Source of the DNA: Sporolactobacillus sp. STSJ-5
GTDB taxonomy: Bacteria > Bacillota > Bacilli > Bacillales > Sporolactobacillaceae
NCBI RefSeq assembly: GCF_024385605.1
Contig: NZ_JANFOJ010000023.1
Location: 1 to 42,032 of the forward strand
Direction: 5' to 3'
DNA: 42,032 nucleotides
Position numbers and translations under genes: made by a program. Each line of letters begins with the position of its first letter. Position 1 is the first letter of the stretch. The notes under the pieces were generated by a model. That model had not been told where the DNA came from and made no database searches. It worked only from the letters and a program-made list of their open reading frames with translations. Shown here piece after piece: positions 18,981-26,935 of this stretch.

Positions 18981-21090
18981 CTTCAATTCCTCCGTCTTTA
19001 AATTTCTGATAATTGATGCCATACCTGCGTGCAATAATCCGAAGATCCGACACACAGGACGGATTTTCAGCCCATTCACCGAACTGAATAGCACGTGACA
19101 GTTCTGCCTCCACAATAGAACCGCTGTTATCATTATACAACCTATCCGGCACAACGATAGCATCATAAAGCTGTGCAAAATGCTTTCCCGGAAATTTTCT
19201 GAGGATACGCCCACGGCGCTGAATAAATTCCCTCGGGTTCTTCGATGAAGCAAGTATCAGCGCATGTGTTGTTGAAGGAATATCTACACCTTCATCAAGA
19301 CATCGGATTGACACCAGTATTCCTCCGTTCAAGCCAAAATACTTCAGTGTCTCCGTACGGTCACCGTCCATATCGGAATGGTACTCATATGCATCATATC
19401 CATGGCACAGAAGAGCGGACAGAACGCTGCCGAGCTGAGCCTGGTTATCACAATAAATAATCCACCTCTGCCCCGGATCATAATATTGTTTGACCACCCT
19501 TACTGCAAGTGAAATCTTGTTTTCAGCCTGCTTCACAACACGCGCTCGTTCCAGAATCTTCATCTGCAAGCGGGGATGCGCAGAGATAATACTTCCTACA
19601 GACTGCCCCGGTTTACCGTACATAGCTATCATCTTATTGATTTGCTTCGTTAGTGACTGCCAGTGTTTCTGCTCATCCGGAGACAAATGCACCTGCAGCG
19701 GATGATAGTAGTATTTTGTTAGAACATTTGATTTTATTGCGTCTTCCAGTGAAAACACTGGCGGCACAATTCCTCCAAAGTAAGTAAAAATTGCATACGT
19801 GCCTTTTGGATCTCCGGAACGGATCGGCGTTGCGGAAAGTCCCAGTCTTTCCTTTGCATTGATATTCAATATGTTCTGTCTGGCCGGGCTTCCTATGCGG
19901 TGCACTTCATCAGCTACCAGAAGTAAATGATTTCCCGATACAACACTGTGGACAAACTGATCGTTGCACGCTGTATCTATGATTGCAATAGTAATCTTTT
20001 TCAGCGTGTCGCTTGGACGGGTCCATAGCTGTAGTGTATTGTTGTCCTTCCAGGAATTGAAACCGTCGCCGCACAGAAGATAACTCACATGCATATCCTG
20101 TATAGAATTCTCAATCTCCGTTTTCCACTGGCAAAGCAACTCCTTAGACGGAACAAGCACAAGCACAGACTTCCCCCTGTCTAATGCATCACGGATAGCA
20201 CAGATAGCTGTAAATGTTTTTCCACTGCCGGTAGCATGCTCCAAAATGCCGACACGATTATGCTTTACCCAATTTTCCAGCGCCTCCAATTGATGCGGCC
20301 TCGGAGACCTCGACGCATTACGCTTATTCGGAGACCATTTCTTGGCAAGAGAAATACTGGTTGAAATTTCGCTTGACAGTATTTTCCAGTCATAACCATT
20401 GCTTTTTTCAATCAGCTTCCTTCGGAGTGCTTCAGGAAACTTGTACACAAAAACATGACATTCGGATTCGTTCCATAACCGCTCAAAATACTCCGAAGCG
20501 CTCTGTACACGAAACGAGTCTCGTGAATCAACCCAGCTTGGAAATACGTCTATTGATTCTAGGTTTCCCCCATCAGACAACCCCTGGAACGTTTCATTCA
20601 TGGAGCCCCGAAAACCGACAGCATCCCCCTGTTCATCTGTGAAAATGCCTACCTTGTCATGAAACAACCGTTCCAAATCCGCCTCCATGCCGCTCTTAGG
20701 CACGGCAATCTTAATATCAAGAATGCCCTCTGCTATAAGCCCAGCTAAAGCTCTTGCTGGTTTCGACAGCGAATCCAAAGCAAACAGTTGGTTCAGCTCC
20801 TTCGAAAGCGACTCTTGTATAATTGAGTCGTTCTTTGCAGAATATCCTTCCGTCATCGCCTCTTTATCAGCATCCGAAATGCATGGGGAGCAGATAATCC
20901 TCATCTTTCCGCCATTTGTAACGAACTCCTGTAAAGTCGACCATGCGAGAATATAAATGGTGCTTCCGAAATATCCAGAGATTCGATCATACCGGACGCT
21001 ACTCCGCATGGCCGGAAGATAGAACTCCTCCGCAATGTCATGGTCGTTCTTATTGAAATCTGGTCTGAAATTATGTTCCCTTAATCCCAT
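18955..21090 (-). CDS. PLD-like domain fused to SF2 (DEVH) helicase
   Basis: The protein has 711 aa from the ATG at 21090 (MGLREHNFRP), with AGAAGG before it; the longer frame has no site. The N-terminal 200 residues resemble a phospholipase D-type nuclease domain (SSVRYDRISGYFG; HDK at 144-146 followed by GSMN at about 162-165, a single HKD-like motif). A superfamily 2 helicase follows, with motif I ATGSGKT (286-292), DEVH (394-397), GLSATPIR and the C-terminal RRGRILR. Such fusions occur in restriction and defence loci; they may translocate on DNA and cleave. It overlaps the upstream 183-aa gene by 20 bp and the 67-aa gene by 26 bp. Whether the PLD half, with one motif, is catalytic (perhaps as a dimer) is open. 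Confidence 0.85.
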   Translation of the reverse strand: MGLREHNFRPDFNKNDHDIAEEFYLPAMRSSVRYDRISGYFGSTIYILAWSTLQEFVTNGGKMRIICSPCISDADKEAMTEGYSAKNDSIIQESLSKELNQLFALDSLSKPARALAGLIAEGILDIKIAVPKSGMEADLERLFHDKVGIFTDEQGDAVGFRGSMNETFQGLSDGGNLESIDVFPSWVDSRDSFRVQSASEYFERLWNESECHVFVYKFPEALRRKLIEKSNGYDWKILSSEISTSISLAKKWSPNKRNASRSPRPHQLEALENWVKHNRVGILEHATGSGKTFTAICAIRDALDRGKSVLVLVPSKELLCQWKTEIENSIQDMHVSYLLCGDGFNSWKDNNTLQLWTRPSDTLKKITIAIIDTACNDQFVHSVVSGNHLLLVADEVHRIGSPARQNILNINAKERLGLSATPIRSGDPKGTYAIFTYFGGIVPPVFSLEDAIKSNVLTKYYYHPLQVHLSPDEQKHWQSLTKQINKMIAMYGKPGQSVGSIISAHPRLQMKILERARVVKQAENKISLAVRVVKQYYDPGQRWIIYCDNQAQLGSVLSALLCHGYDAYEYHSDMDGDRTETLKYFGLNGGILVSIRCLDEGVDIPSTTHALILASSKNPREFIQRRGRILRKFPGKHFAQLYDAIVVPDRLYNDNSGSIVEAELSRAIQFGEWAENPSCVSDLRIIARRYGINYQKFKDGGIEDDDETESE

Positions 21091-21622
21091 GTTCAGCCTT
21101 CTCAAGCATGATTTGTAGATCAATATCAAACCGCTTCTGCAGAGCCTCTATCAGGTGTTGCCTTTGTGAAAGAATCAGAATTTCGTTGTTATGCTTCTGG
21201 CAGACATATACATTTTCTTCCAAAGCGCATAGCATCTGCCTTAAATATACCTGGATGTTTGTGGAATATGCAAATTCCATGTGTTTATCCAGTTCAAACA
21301 ACACCCAAATACCTTCGTCCATATCCGTGAACGGGGTGGCATAGCCAACAATCAGGGTTGTCCTGCCATCGGAAGTATCAAACTTGCCCCGGACGCCGCG
21401 CTTCTGTCCATCCAGGATCAGTTGGACCTTGAACTCATCGATCGATCTTCCCCCCGGCGGAGCGGTGCAGTTGAAAATATACACATTTAAATCCCGGTTG
21501 AATGGATAGGAAAGCCGCAAGCTGAGCGGTTTTCCTCCATTATCCTTAACATCCCGTGCACATTCACCGATATCATGCAGAAACAACAGATGCAGTTCCC
21601 GTTGCGTCAGTCGTCTACTCAT
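21071..21622 (-). CDS. unknown 183-aa protein, possible nuclease subunit
   Basis: I do not recognise this family. The core reads LNVYIFNCTAPPGGRSIDEF followed by KVQLIL. The DEFK (62-65) near two strands could be the (D/E)xK half of a PD-(D/E)xK nuclease, a pattern seen in some restriction enzymes, but an upstream Asp is not certain. The rest mixes strands (TTLIVGYATPF, GIWVLFELD) with a C-terminal helix. It overlaps the methyltransferase stop by 4 nt (ATGA-type coupling) and the helicase start by 20 nt. This tight linkage to a methylase is consistent with a cognate endonuclease or specificity role. That is inference only. Confidence 0.65.
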   Translation of the reverse strand: MSRRLTQRELHLLFLHDIGECARDVKDNGGKPLSLRLSYPFNRDLNVYIFNCTAPPGGRSIDEFKVQLILDGQKRGVRGKFDTSDGRTTLIVGYATPFTDMDEGIWVLFELDKHMEFAYSTNIQVYLRQMLCALEENVYVCQKHNNEILILSQRQHLIEALQKRFDIDLQIMLEKAEHGIKGT

Positions 21623-22854
21623 GTCTCCCTTAATATCCCCTTATACTTGGTCTGGACCACAGGACTACAGATATTATCAAGATTATCACCCTGATAATCC
21701 TTATTCATCCAACTCTTCAGATGATACTTTGCAATCAGCGGTTCCGGCATCGGCATGTTACTTTCATCGACATTTAGATATCGATCTTCAACAGACCATC
21801 CACCCTTATCCCCCAGAAACGAAACGATGCGTTCAATAAATGCTTTCTTGGACTGAGGCTTTTCGTACAAACCTACGGTAGGGAACCATGCTTCATACAA
21901 ATCATAAAGGAATCCGAACGGCAACAGGTTCCAATGGCATTTCGGCAACATCTCACCACAGAAACGTTCCATGTTTTTCTTGTATATATCGTCGCAGGAG
22001 AATTCTACCTCATACCATTTCTTGGCCATATCACAATAATCCGGATTAATTTCAATACACTTGAAATTCCGTCCGAGTCTTTCTGCAACGACAGCAGTCG
22101 TACCAGAGCCAGCAAATGGATCGAGGACAACATCACCCTCATTTGTGCCTGCCTTGACAAAGAAATCCACCAAAGCCTCAGGGAACCGAGCTGGATGACC
22201 GATACCGAACTGCTTGCACAAACGATGAAAAGTATCGTTACTGCTTGTATTGCTAATCGTCAGAACTGTACCCGGATCGGCACCGCCGTTGTCTTTCCAC
22301 GTATGACTTAAATCAAAGCTGTGTCTACTCGGCCTGAAATTTGCATTCCTGTCACCCATCGGTTCTGCTCGGAATAAATTCATCATACGATCACTGTATG
22401 GCTTACGGATCGCATCCATATTAAATGTCCACGTATCTGACTTACTGAACCAAAGGCAGTACTCATGTGACTTTTTTGTCCTCCCCATCGTACCCCTGGA
22501 AAATACGTTCGGTGGGGTAGCAGGATTATACCAGATATAATCCCTGACCAGATGAAAACCCACCTGTTCCACCAGCAGCACAACCAGCTTAAACACAAAT
22601 GTACTCTGGAACTTGCCGTCAAGCTTATCATTTATATTCAAGACGAAGCCGCCTATCGGCTTCAGGATACGAAGCATTTCCTTAGCGCGTGGAATGAACC
22701 AGTTATCAAACTGTTCTGGTTTAATTTTTGCCCCTGTCGCACCGTAATCTTTTATCTGATCTGCATACGGCGGAGATGTAAAGATGAAATCAATGCTTTC
22801 ATCCGGCATCTTTTTCATTTCTTCCAAACATTCTCCGCGAATAAATTCACCCAT
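21619..22854 (-). CDS. DNA methyltransferase (N4-C/N6-A type, beta order)
   Basis: The protein has 411 aa. Catalytic motif IV TSPPY (26-30) comes before the SAM-binding motif I DPFAGSGTT (245-253), the beta-class order. TSPPY is commonest in N4-cytosine enzymes but also occurs in N6-adenine ones, so the base is undecided. Supporting elements are GGFVLNINDK, KSHEYCLWFSKS and the NPDYCDMA strand. The final 130 residues are an extra domain (CHWNLLPFGFLYDLYEAWFP) that may recognise the target or bind partners. It is the first large gene of the island operon. It probably marks host DNA so that the helicase, ATPase and putative nuclease spare it. Confidence 0.9.
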   Translation of the reverse strand: MGEFIRGECLEEMKKMPDESIDFIFTSPPYADQIKDYGATGAKIKPEQFDNWFIPRAKEMLRILKPIGGFVLNINDKLDGKFQSTFVFKLVVLLVEQVGFHLVRDYIWYNPATPPNVFSRGTMGRTKKSHEYCLWFSKSDTWTFNMDAIRKPYSDRMMNLFRAEPMGDRNANFRPSRHSFDLSHTWKDNGGADPGTVLTISNTSSNDTFHRLCKQFGIGHPARFPEALVDFFVKAGTNEGDVVLDPFAGSGTTAVVAERLGRNFKCIEINPDYCDMAKKWYEVEFSCDDIYKKNMERFCGEMLPKCHWNLLPFGFLYDLYEAWFPTVGLYEKPQSKKAFIERIVSFLGDKGGWSVEDRYLNVDESNMPMPEPLIAKYHLKSWMNKDYQGDNLDNICSPVVQTKYKGILRET

Positions 22855-22874
22855 AAATCTGATTATCCCTTCTA

Positions 22875-23105
22875 TCAGTCTTCCTTGGAATCCTGAAAGA
22901 TTTTCCGTTTGGACTCTAGCATGTCAAAATATGTATCAAAAAACTGCGAGAAGATTTTCTCGGCAGCAACAGTTTTCGATACTCCTGACCTACTACTACA
23001 AAATTTTTCAAGTCGCTCATAAACCAGCGTTGTAAGTTTAACATTCAGACCCCTTACGCCTTTTTTCAGTCTTGGGATAGAGTGTTCCCTACTAAATCTT
23101 CCATA
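22875..23105 (-). pseudogene. ribbon-helix-helix-like ORF lacking a normal start
   Basis: The frame of 76 codons directly continues the XRE frame after its TGA. It contains KKGVRGLNVKLTTLVYERLE, then SKTVAAEKIFSQFFDTYFDM, which looks like a ribbon-helix-helix or conjugative-element accessory protein. No ATG, GTG or TTG exists before the conserved part, only CTG codons. It is therefore a gene that lost its 5' end, uses an unusual start, or is made by readthrough of the XRE stop. It ends 21 nt before the methyltransferase start. Confidence 0.5.
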
Positions 23106-23309
23106 TCAATCAGTTATCATCTCCATAATATCCGCTATATCGCAATCCAAAGCCATGCAAATTTTTTGTAATATTTCTGTGTTAACATTCTCGTTTTTTG
23201 CGAGTTTTGTAATCGATGCGGAACTGATTCCGGCGGCTTTCTGCAGATCCTTTTTTTTCATATCTTTGTCAATTAAAAGTTTCCATAATTTTTTATAGCT
23301 AATCGCCAT
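23106..23309 (-). CDS. XRE-family helix-turn-helix regulator
   Basis: The 67-aa protein (start MAISYKKLWK, GGAG about 9 nt upstream; a GTG two codons earlier is less likely) is a compact HTH. KKKDLQKAAGISSASITKLA is the DNA-binding helix pair, followed by NVNTEILQKICMALDCDIAD, typical of cro/C-type regulators. Proteins of this size act as controllers in restriction-modification loci. It is the promoter-proximal gene of the island operon, and its promoter carries a palindrome over the -10. Autorepression or timed expression of the methylase operon is likely. Confidence 0.85.
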   Translation of the reverse strand: MAISYKKLWKLLIDKDMKKKDLQKAAGISSASITKLAKNENVNTEILQKICMALDCDIADIMEMITD

Positions 23310-23340
23310 TTTCACCTACTCCTGCCATATAGAGTTTGCA

Positions 23341-23378
23341 TCGGATAATATTATACCATATATATCCGACGTAAATAA
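23341..23378 (-). promoter_or_regulatory. island promoter with palindromic operator
   Basis: On the minus strand TATAAT (23350-23355) lies within an inverted repeat TCGGATA-N15-TATCCGA (23341-23347 and 23363-23369). The -35 (TTATTT) is weak. A repeat straddling the -10 just before an XRE gene fits a C-protein-like operator. Confidence 0.65.
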
Positions 23379-23409
23379 ACTTTTTTCTTTACATACGCAT
23401 GATTTTTTG

Positions 23410-23559
23410 ATGAGAAATCTCGATTTTTATATGTTTGATATTTTTGAAACGGACAGGCATGGCGACCAGCTCGAGGATGTCGCCTGGGACTTCCTCAAAT
23501 AGAAGCTCACTTCTGAACATGAAGACGAAATCGCTTTCAATCAGTACTTTTCTTCATAA
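23410..23559 (+). pseudogene. small broken ORF divergent from the XRE gene
   Basis: The frame reads MRNLDFYMFDIFETDRHGDQ, continues LEDVAWDFLK, hits TAG at 23500-23502, then continues KLTSEHEDEIAFNQYFSS to a TAA. It looks like a short real coding sequence broken by one stop, or the 3' end of a lost mobile-element gene. I do not recognise the family. From 23560 to 23702 I see nothing certain. Confidence 0.4.
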
Positions 23560-23702
23560 ATTCTATTCTCTTGTATTCTCCACACTCCAGAGGAACAACC
23601 GCCGAAACCTTGATATGGTTTTTTATCATTTTATTCCGCATATTATCGCCCTCATCCGTAAAGACAAAATGCTTGAAAAAGCGTGCTTGAAATCAAGGAT
23701 TT

Positions 23703-25082
23703 CTACATATCTGCTCGTTGTAGCAATACCACGCACTCCACATGCATCGTCTGCGGGAACATATCAACGGGCTGCACTTTTTTAACCTTATACTCGCCTG
23801 CAGTGAGCAGCTTAAGATCACGCGCGAGTGTCGCAGGGTTGCATGAAACGTAGACGATCCGCTCCGGCTGCATGGCGATCATGGTGTCGATTAGTGACGC
23901 ATCGCAGCCTTTGCGTGGCGGATCAACAACAATAACATCCGGCTCAATACCTTGATCGCGCCATGCAGGAATCACATCTTCCGATTTACCAACTTCGAAT
24001 GTGGCGTTGGTGATCTTATTAAGCTCTGCGTTCTTTTTTGCATCTTCGATAGCTTCAGGAACAATTTCAACGCCGTAGACATGCTTCGCTTGTTTGGCAA
24101 GGAAAAGAGAAATCGTGCCGATGCCGCAGTAGGCATCAATCACCGTTTCTTTTCCGGTCAGTTCGGCGTATTCCAATGCTTTGCCGTAGAGCACTTCGGT
24201 CTGGCTCGGGTTGACTTGGAAAAATGATCGCGCCGAAATGGCGAAGGTGACGTCGCCGATTTGGTCATAGATGACGTCGCGTCCCCAGAGTGTTTTGGTT
24301 GTGTTGCCAAAAATCGCGTTGGTACGCCTTGAATTGATGTTCTGCGCAATTGACTTTATTTGCGGGTAACACTCGGTCAAGGCTTTGATTAACAGTTTGC
24401 GGAATGGCAATTCGTCCGTGCGCGTGACAAAGACAACCATGATCTCGCCGGTTTTCTTGCCAACGCGAGCCATCACGTGGCGCAGCACACCGCGATTTTT
24501 CACTTCATCATACGGTGTAAGTCCGTTTTCTTCAGCAACTTGGCGGGCAGTTTGTACGATTTCATCGATAAGCGGATCGGTGATCATGCAATGATCCATG
24601 GTGACGATATCGTGGCTGCGTTTCTTGTAAAAACCAAAGGCAAATTTCCCATTTTGCTGGGCGACCGGAACCTGTATCTTGTTGCGGTAGCTCCACGGCT
24701 CGTCCATGCCTAGCGTTGGCTCGACGGTGATGTCGCTCAAACCGCCGATCCGTTCCAGTGCGTTCTGGACGATCTCTCGTTTGTAAGCGAGCTGGCCTTC
24801 CGCGCTGATGTGCTGAATCGCACAGCCGCCGCATTGATCATAATAGGGGCATGGTGGTTCGGCACGGCGGTCACTGGTCTCGGTCAGTTCGAGCAATCGG
24901 CCGTAACCGTAGCCTTTTTTCGTTTTGATCACTTGAATCTTTGCTTTTTCACCTGGCAATCCGCCGGGAATGAACAAAGTATAACCGTCAACCTTGGCAA
25001 CGCCGGACCCATCTTGGGTTAGGTCGGTGAAGGTTACCTCAAGTTGTTGATTTTTCGCTACTGGTACGTTGGATTCGGACAT
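23703..25082 (-). CDS. rlmCD: 23S rRNA (uracil-C5)-methyltransferase RlmCD
   Basis: The 459-aa protein (start ATG at 25082 after GGAG, 7 nt) is the bacillal YefA/RlmCD type, which makes m5U at two 23S rRNA positions. A TRAM domain is N-terminal (QQLEVTFTDLTQDGSGVAKV). The iron-sulfur Cys cluster includes CPYYDQCGGCAIQH. A class I SAM domain carries VIDAYCGIGTISLF. DPPRKGCD and YVSCNPATLARDL hold the catalytic Cys. It follows dgkB in the same order as in Bacillus. A 21-bp repeat array sits directly in front of its start. The accessory island abuts its 3' end, about 390 nt away from the first island gene. Confidence 0.92.
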   Translation of the reverse strand: MSESNVPVAKNQQLEVTFTDLTQDGSGVAKVDGYTLFIPGGLPGEKAKIQVIKTKKGYGYGRLLELTETSDRRAEPPCPYYDQCGGCAIQHISAEGQLAYKREIVQNALERIGGLSDITVEPTLGMDEPWSYRNKIQVPVAQQNGKFAFGFYKKRSHDIVTMDHCMITDPLIDEIVQTARQVAEENGLTPYDEVKNRGVLRHVMARVGKKTGEIMVVFVTRTDELPFRKLLIKALTECYPQIKSIAQNINSRRTNAIFGNTTKTLWGRDVIYDQIGDVTFAISARSFFQVNPSQTEVLYGKALEYAELTGKETVIDAYCGIGTISLFLAKQAKHVYGVEIVPEAIEDAKKNAELNKITNATFEVGKSEDVIPAWRDQGIEPDVIVVDPPRKGCDASLIDTMIAMQPERIVYVSCNPATLARDLKLLTAGEYKVKKVQPVDMFPQTMHVECVVLLQRADM

Positions 25083-25112
25083 TTGCAAACTCCTACTTGT
25101 TATGATCTATAG

Positions 25113-25259
25113 TTTATCGGTCAGTTTTATGATTTTATCAGTCACTTTTGCAATTTTATCGGTCACTTCTCCGATTTTATCGGTCACTTTTGCAATTTTA
25201 TCGGTCACTTCTCCGATTTTATCGGTCACTTTTGCAGTTTTATCGACTGGTTTGCCTAG
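25113..25259. repeat. 21-bp tandem repeat array, about 7 copies
   Basis: Units begin TTTATCGGTCACTT and then alternate between TTGCAAT and CTCCGAT endings, so the array also has a 42-bp higher order (units at 25113, 25134, 25155, 25176, 25197, 25218 and a degenerate one at 25239). It fills the gap between dgkB and rlmCD. A plus-strand frame through it gives a heptapeptide repeat (ILSVTFA), which I take as a by-product. Confidence 0.9.
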
Positions 25260-25337
25260 TTCCTTATGGGAAAACACAGGAACACCGCTTTAAAATTAAA
25301 AAATGCCATGAACCTTGAACAGTTCATGGCTCCTGTT

Positions 25338-26276
25338 TTATTGAAGTTGCTTGATTTCCTGCTCAGTTTCGAGGAGGTGCGCATCCTCAGTTTCTTTTGG
25401 CACCATCAAATGGAGATGGTGATAAAGATTGACGATCTCGCCGGGAAGGTCGCCGCCGTATTCGCCGTCGATATTGAGCTGCATCTTTTCTTCTGATTCG
25501 ATTTTGATTCGGCTTGCCTGTGCGTAAATAACTTTCGGATCTTTCATGTGCTCGCCGCGAATCGCCATAGATGCAAGGCGGATAAATTCCGCGAGATTCG
25601 CCGCCTTCAAAATAATCAGATCAAAGAGTCCGTCATTCAGCTTGGCATTAGGCGCTAATTTTTCAAATCCGCCGACTGAATTACTGTTGGAAACGAGGAA
25701 GAGCATGATGTCGCCTTCAAAGGTCCGGTCGTCATAATCAATTTTCACTTTTATCGGTCGGATTGATGGAAGCATCTCAATTCCTTTAATAAAATAGGCT
25801 AATTGACCAATCATTGTTTTCAGTTTGCTCGGTACGTCATAGGTCAATTCTGTCAACCTGCCGCCGCCGGCGATGTTCACGAAATAGCGATCGTTGACTT
25901 TCCCGATATCAATCGGCATTTCATGGCCATTGCACAGCACGTCGCAGGCTTTGACGATATCGCGCGGAATACCGATGGCTCGTGCAAAATCGTTGGTTGT
26001 TCCCAAGGGCAGGATTCCGAGCTTCGGACGGTATTCCTTTTCCGCAAGTCCGCTGATCACTTCATTAATGGTGCCGTCGCCGCCAGCCGCGACAACGAGA
26101 TCAAATTTTCGTTTGACCGCTTTACGCGCAGCCTTGGTTGCATCTTCCTCCCGTTTGGTCGCGTAGGCAGACGCTTCATATCCCGCATCTTCAAGCCGGT
26201 CAAGGATATAGGCAATGTTCTTTTTCGCCAGCTCTCGACCTGATGTAGGATTATAAATGATTCTTGCCTTTTTCAT
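25338..26276 (-). CDS. dgkB: diacylglycerol kinase, DgkB/YerQ type
   Basis: The 312-aa soluble lipid kinase (start MKKARIIYNPTSG; a longer frame has no better site) has the DAGK catalytic signature GGDGTINEVISGL. PLGTTNDFARAIG contacts ATP and VNIAGGGRLTELTYDVPSK follows. The C-terminal domain includes NAKLNDGLFDLIIL and NIDGEYGGDLPGEIV. In bacilli this enzyme phosphorylates diacylglycerol for lipoteichoic acid recycling. Its place between gatB and rlmCD is conserved in Bacillus. The long 5' region (26277-26930) suggests its own promoter rather than readthrough from gatB, which ends in a terminator. Confidence 0.92.
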   Translation of the reverse strand: MKKARIIYNPTSGRELAKKNIAYILDRLEDAGYEASAYATKREEDATKAARKAVKRKFDLVVAAGGDGTINEVISGLAEKEYRPKLGILPLGTTNDFARAIGIPRDIVKACDVLCNGHEMPIDIGKVNDRYFVNIAGGGRLTELTYDVPSKLKTMIGQLAYFIKGIEMLPSIRPIKVKIDYDDRTFEGDIMLFLVSNSNSVGGFEKLAPNAKLNDGLFDLIILKAANLAEFIRLASMAIRGEHMKDPKVIYAQASRIKIESEEKMQLNIDGEYGGDLPGEIVNLYHHLHLMVPKETEDAHLLETEQEIKQLQ

Positions 26277-26340
26277 GATTATCACCCAATCAATCTCTAT
26301 ATGAAGATTTTCCATTGAACAGAAACATTAGAAAACTTGG

Positions 26341-26435
26341 CTTCGCCAAACCTCTGACAAAGGCGAAGTCTTAGTTGCGACGGCCATGGATGGCCTAGTG
26401 TCCGGTGAGCCGCAGGACGCGGCGTTTTGCCGGAC
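26341..26435 (+). ncRNA. structured repeat, copy 1 (GGAT / AGGAC double hairpin)
   Basis: Hairpin GGCC-ATGGAT-GGCC (26382-26395) and linker TAGTG are followed by an outer stem GTCCGG/CCGGAC (26400-26405 with 26430-26435). This encloses an inner hairpin GCCGC-AGGAC-GCGGC (26409-26423). A further stem CTTCGCC/GGCGAAG (26341-26368) lies upstream. Two other copies with different stem bases but the same loops and linker lie at 34.9-35.06 kb. Whether it is transcribed, and from which strand, is unknown. Confidence 0.5.
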
Positions 26436-26880
26436 CGCTTATACTATTTTCCTTGAATTTTATATACTTATAGTACAAAAGGGGCCTTCTCATGTCGGCT
26501 CAGTTCTTATGCCGTATGAATGATTTCTATTGACTCATCTACGATCATTCTTCATTCATTGTGTCCGATCCAAATGATCACTAATCAACCATCGTCTGAT
26601 CGTGTTTGGATGCGTTTACGTAAACTGGCGCTGCTTAAGACCCAGCGCTCAGCATTCTTATTTTATTATATTGTAAACGATTTTTAAAATCAAAATCGAT
26701 CCTGTGAAAAAATTCCTACACAAACAGCCTCAGGAATTAAAATCGGAGAGCATTTGCAGTGGCAAATACCGATTTTGATAAACTTCTGATTTTATCGAGC
26801 ACTTTCACAAATTTATCGAGTATTTTTCCGGTCTTCAGTGGACTTAATCCGTTCTTGACCACATATTCGACGCGGTCTCT
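26436..26880. other. intergenic stretch between dgkB and gatB
   Basis: No gene is supported. It holds two to three further 21-bp repeat units (TTTATCGAG at 26791 and 26812, exactly 21 bp apart, and a decayed one before), and AT-rich sequence near 26660-26710 where the dgkB promoter may lie. Confidence 0.5.
26791..26832. repeat. two 21-bp repeat units
   Basis: TTTATCGAGCACTTTCACAA and TTTATCGAGTATTTTTCCGG start 21 bp apart and match the unit of the 25.1-kb array. A degenerate third unit precedes them. Confidence 0.7.
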
Positions 26881-26882
26881 CT

Positions 26883-26923
26883 GAAAAAAAAGCGGGATTC
26901 CCATCAATCAGGAATCCCGCTTT
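26883..26923 (-). terminator. terminator of the gatCAB operon
   Basis: A 13-bp perfect stem AAAGCGGGATTCC with its complement (9-nt loop) is followed on the minus strand by TTTTT, 13 nt beyond the gatB stop. Confidence 0.92.
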
Positions 26924-26935
26924 CACTACTTTTTT

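Noticed and set aside
18777-19253. Longer 158-codon version of the 67-aa gene
   Set aside because: The extra upstream codons lie inside the helicase gene in another frame and the Shine-Dalgarno site belongs to the internal ATG at 18980.
25113-25259. CRISPR array
   Set aside because: Units are 21 bp with no unique spacers, so it is a simple tandem repeat; no cas genes are present anywhere in the window.
25069-25293. 74-codon plus-strand ORF with heptapeptide repeats (ILSVTFA)
   Set aside because: It is produced by the 21-bp array having a period divisible by three; no ribosome site, and similar non-coding arrays occur elsewhere in the window.
26316-26930. T-box or riboswitch in the long dgkB upstream region
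   Set aside because: I found no T-box specifier or antiterminator signature and no known riboswitch core; the structure there is explained by the GGAT/AGGAC element.
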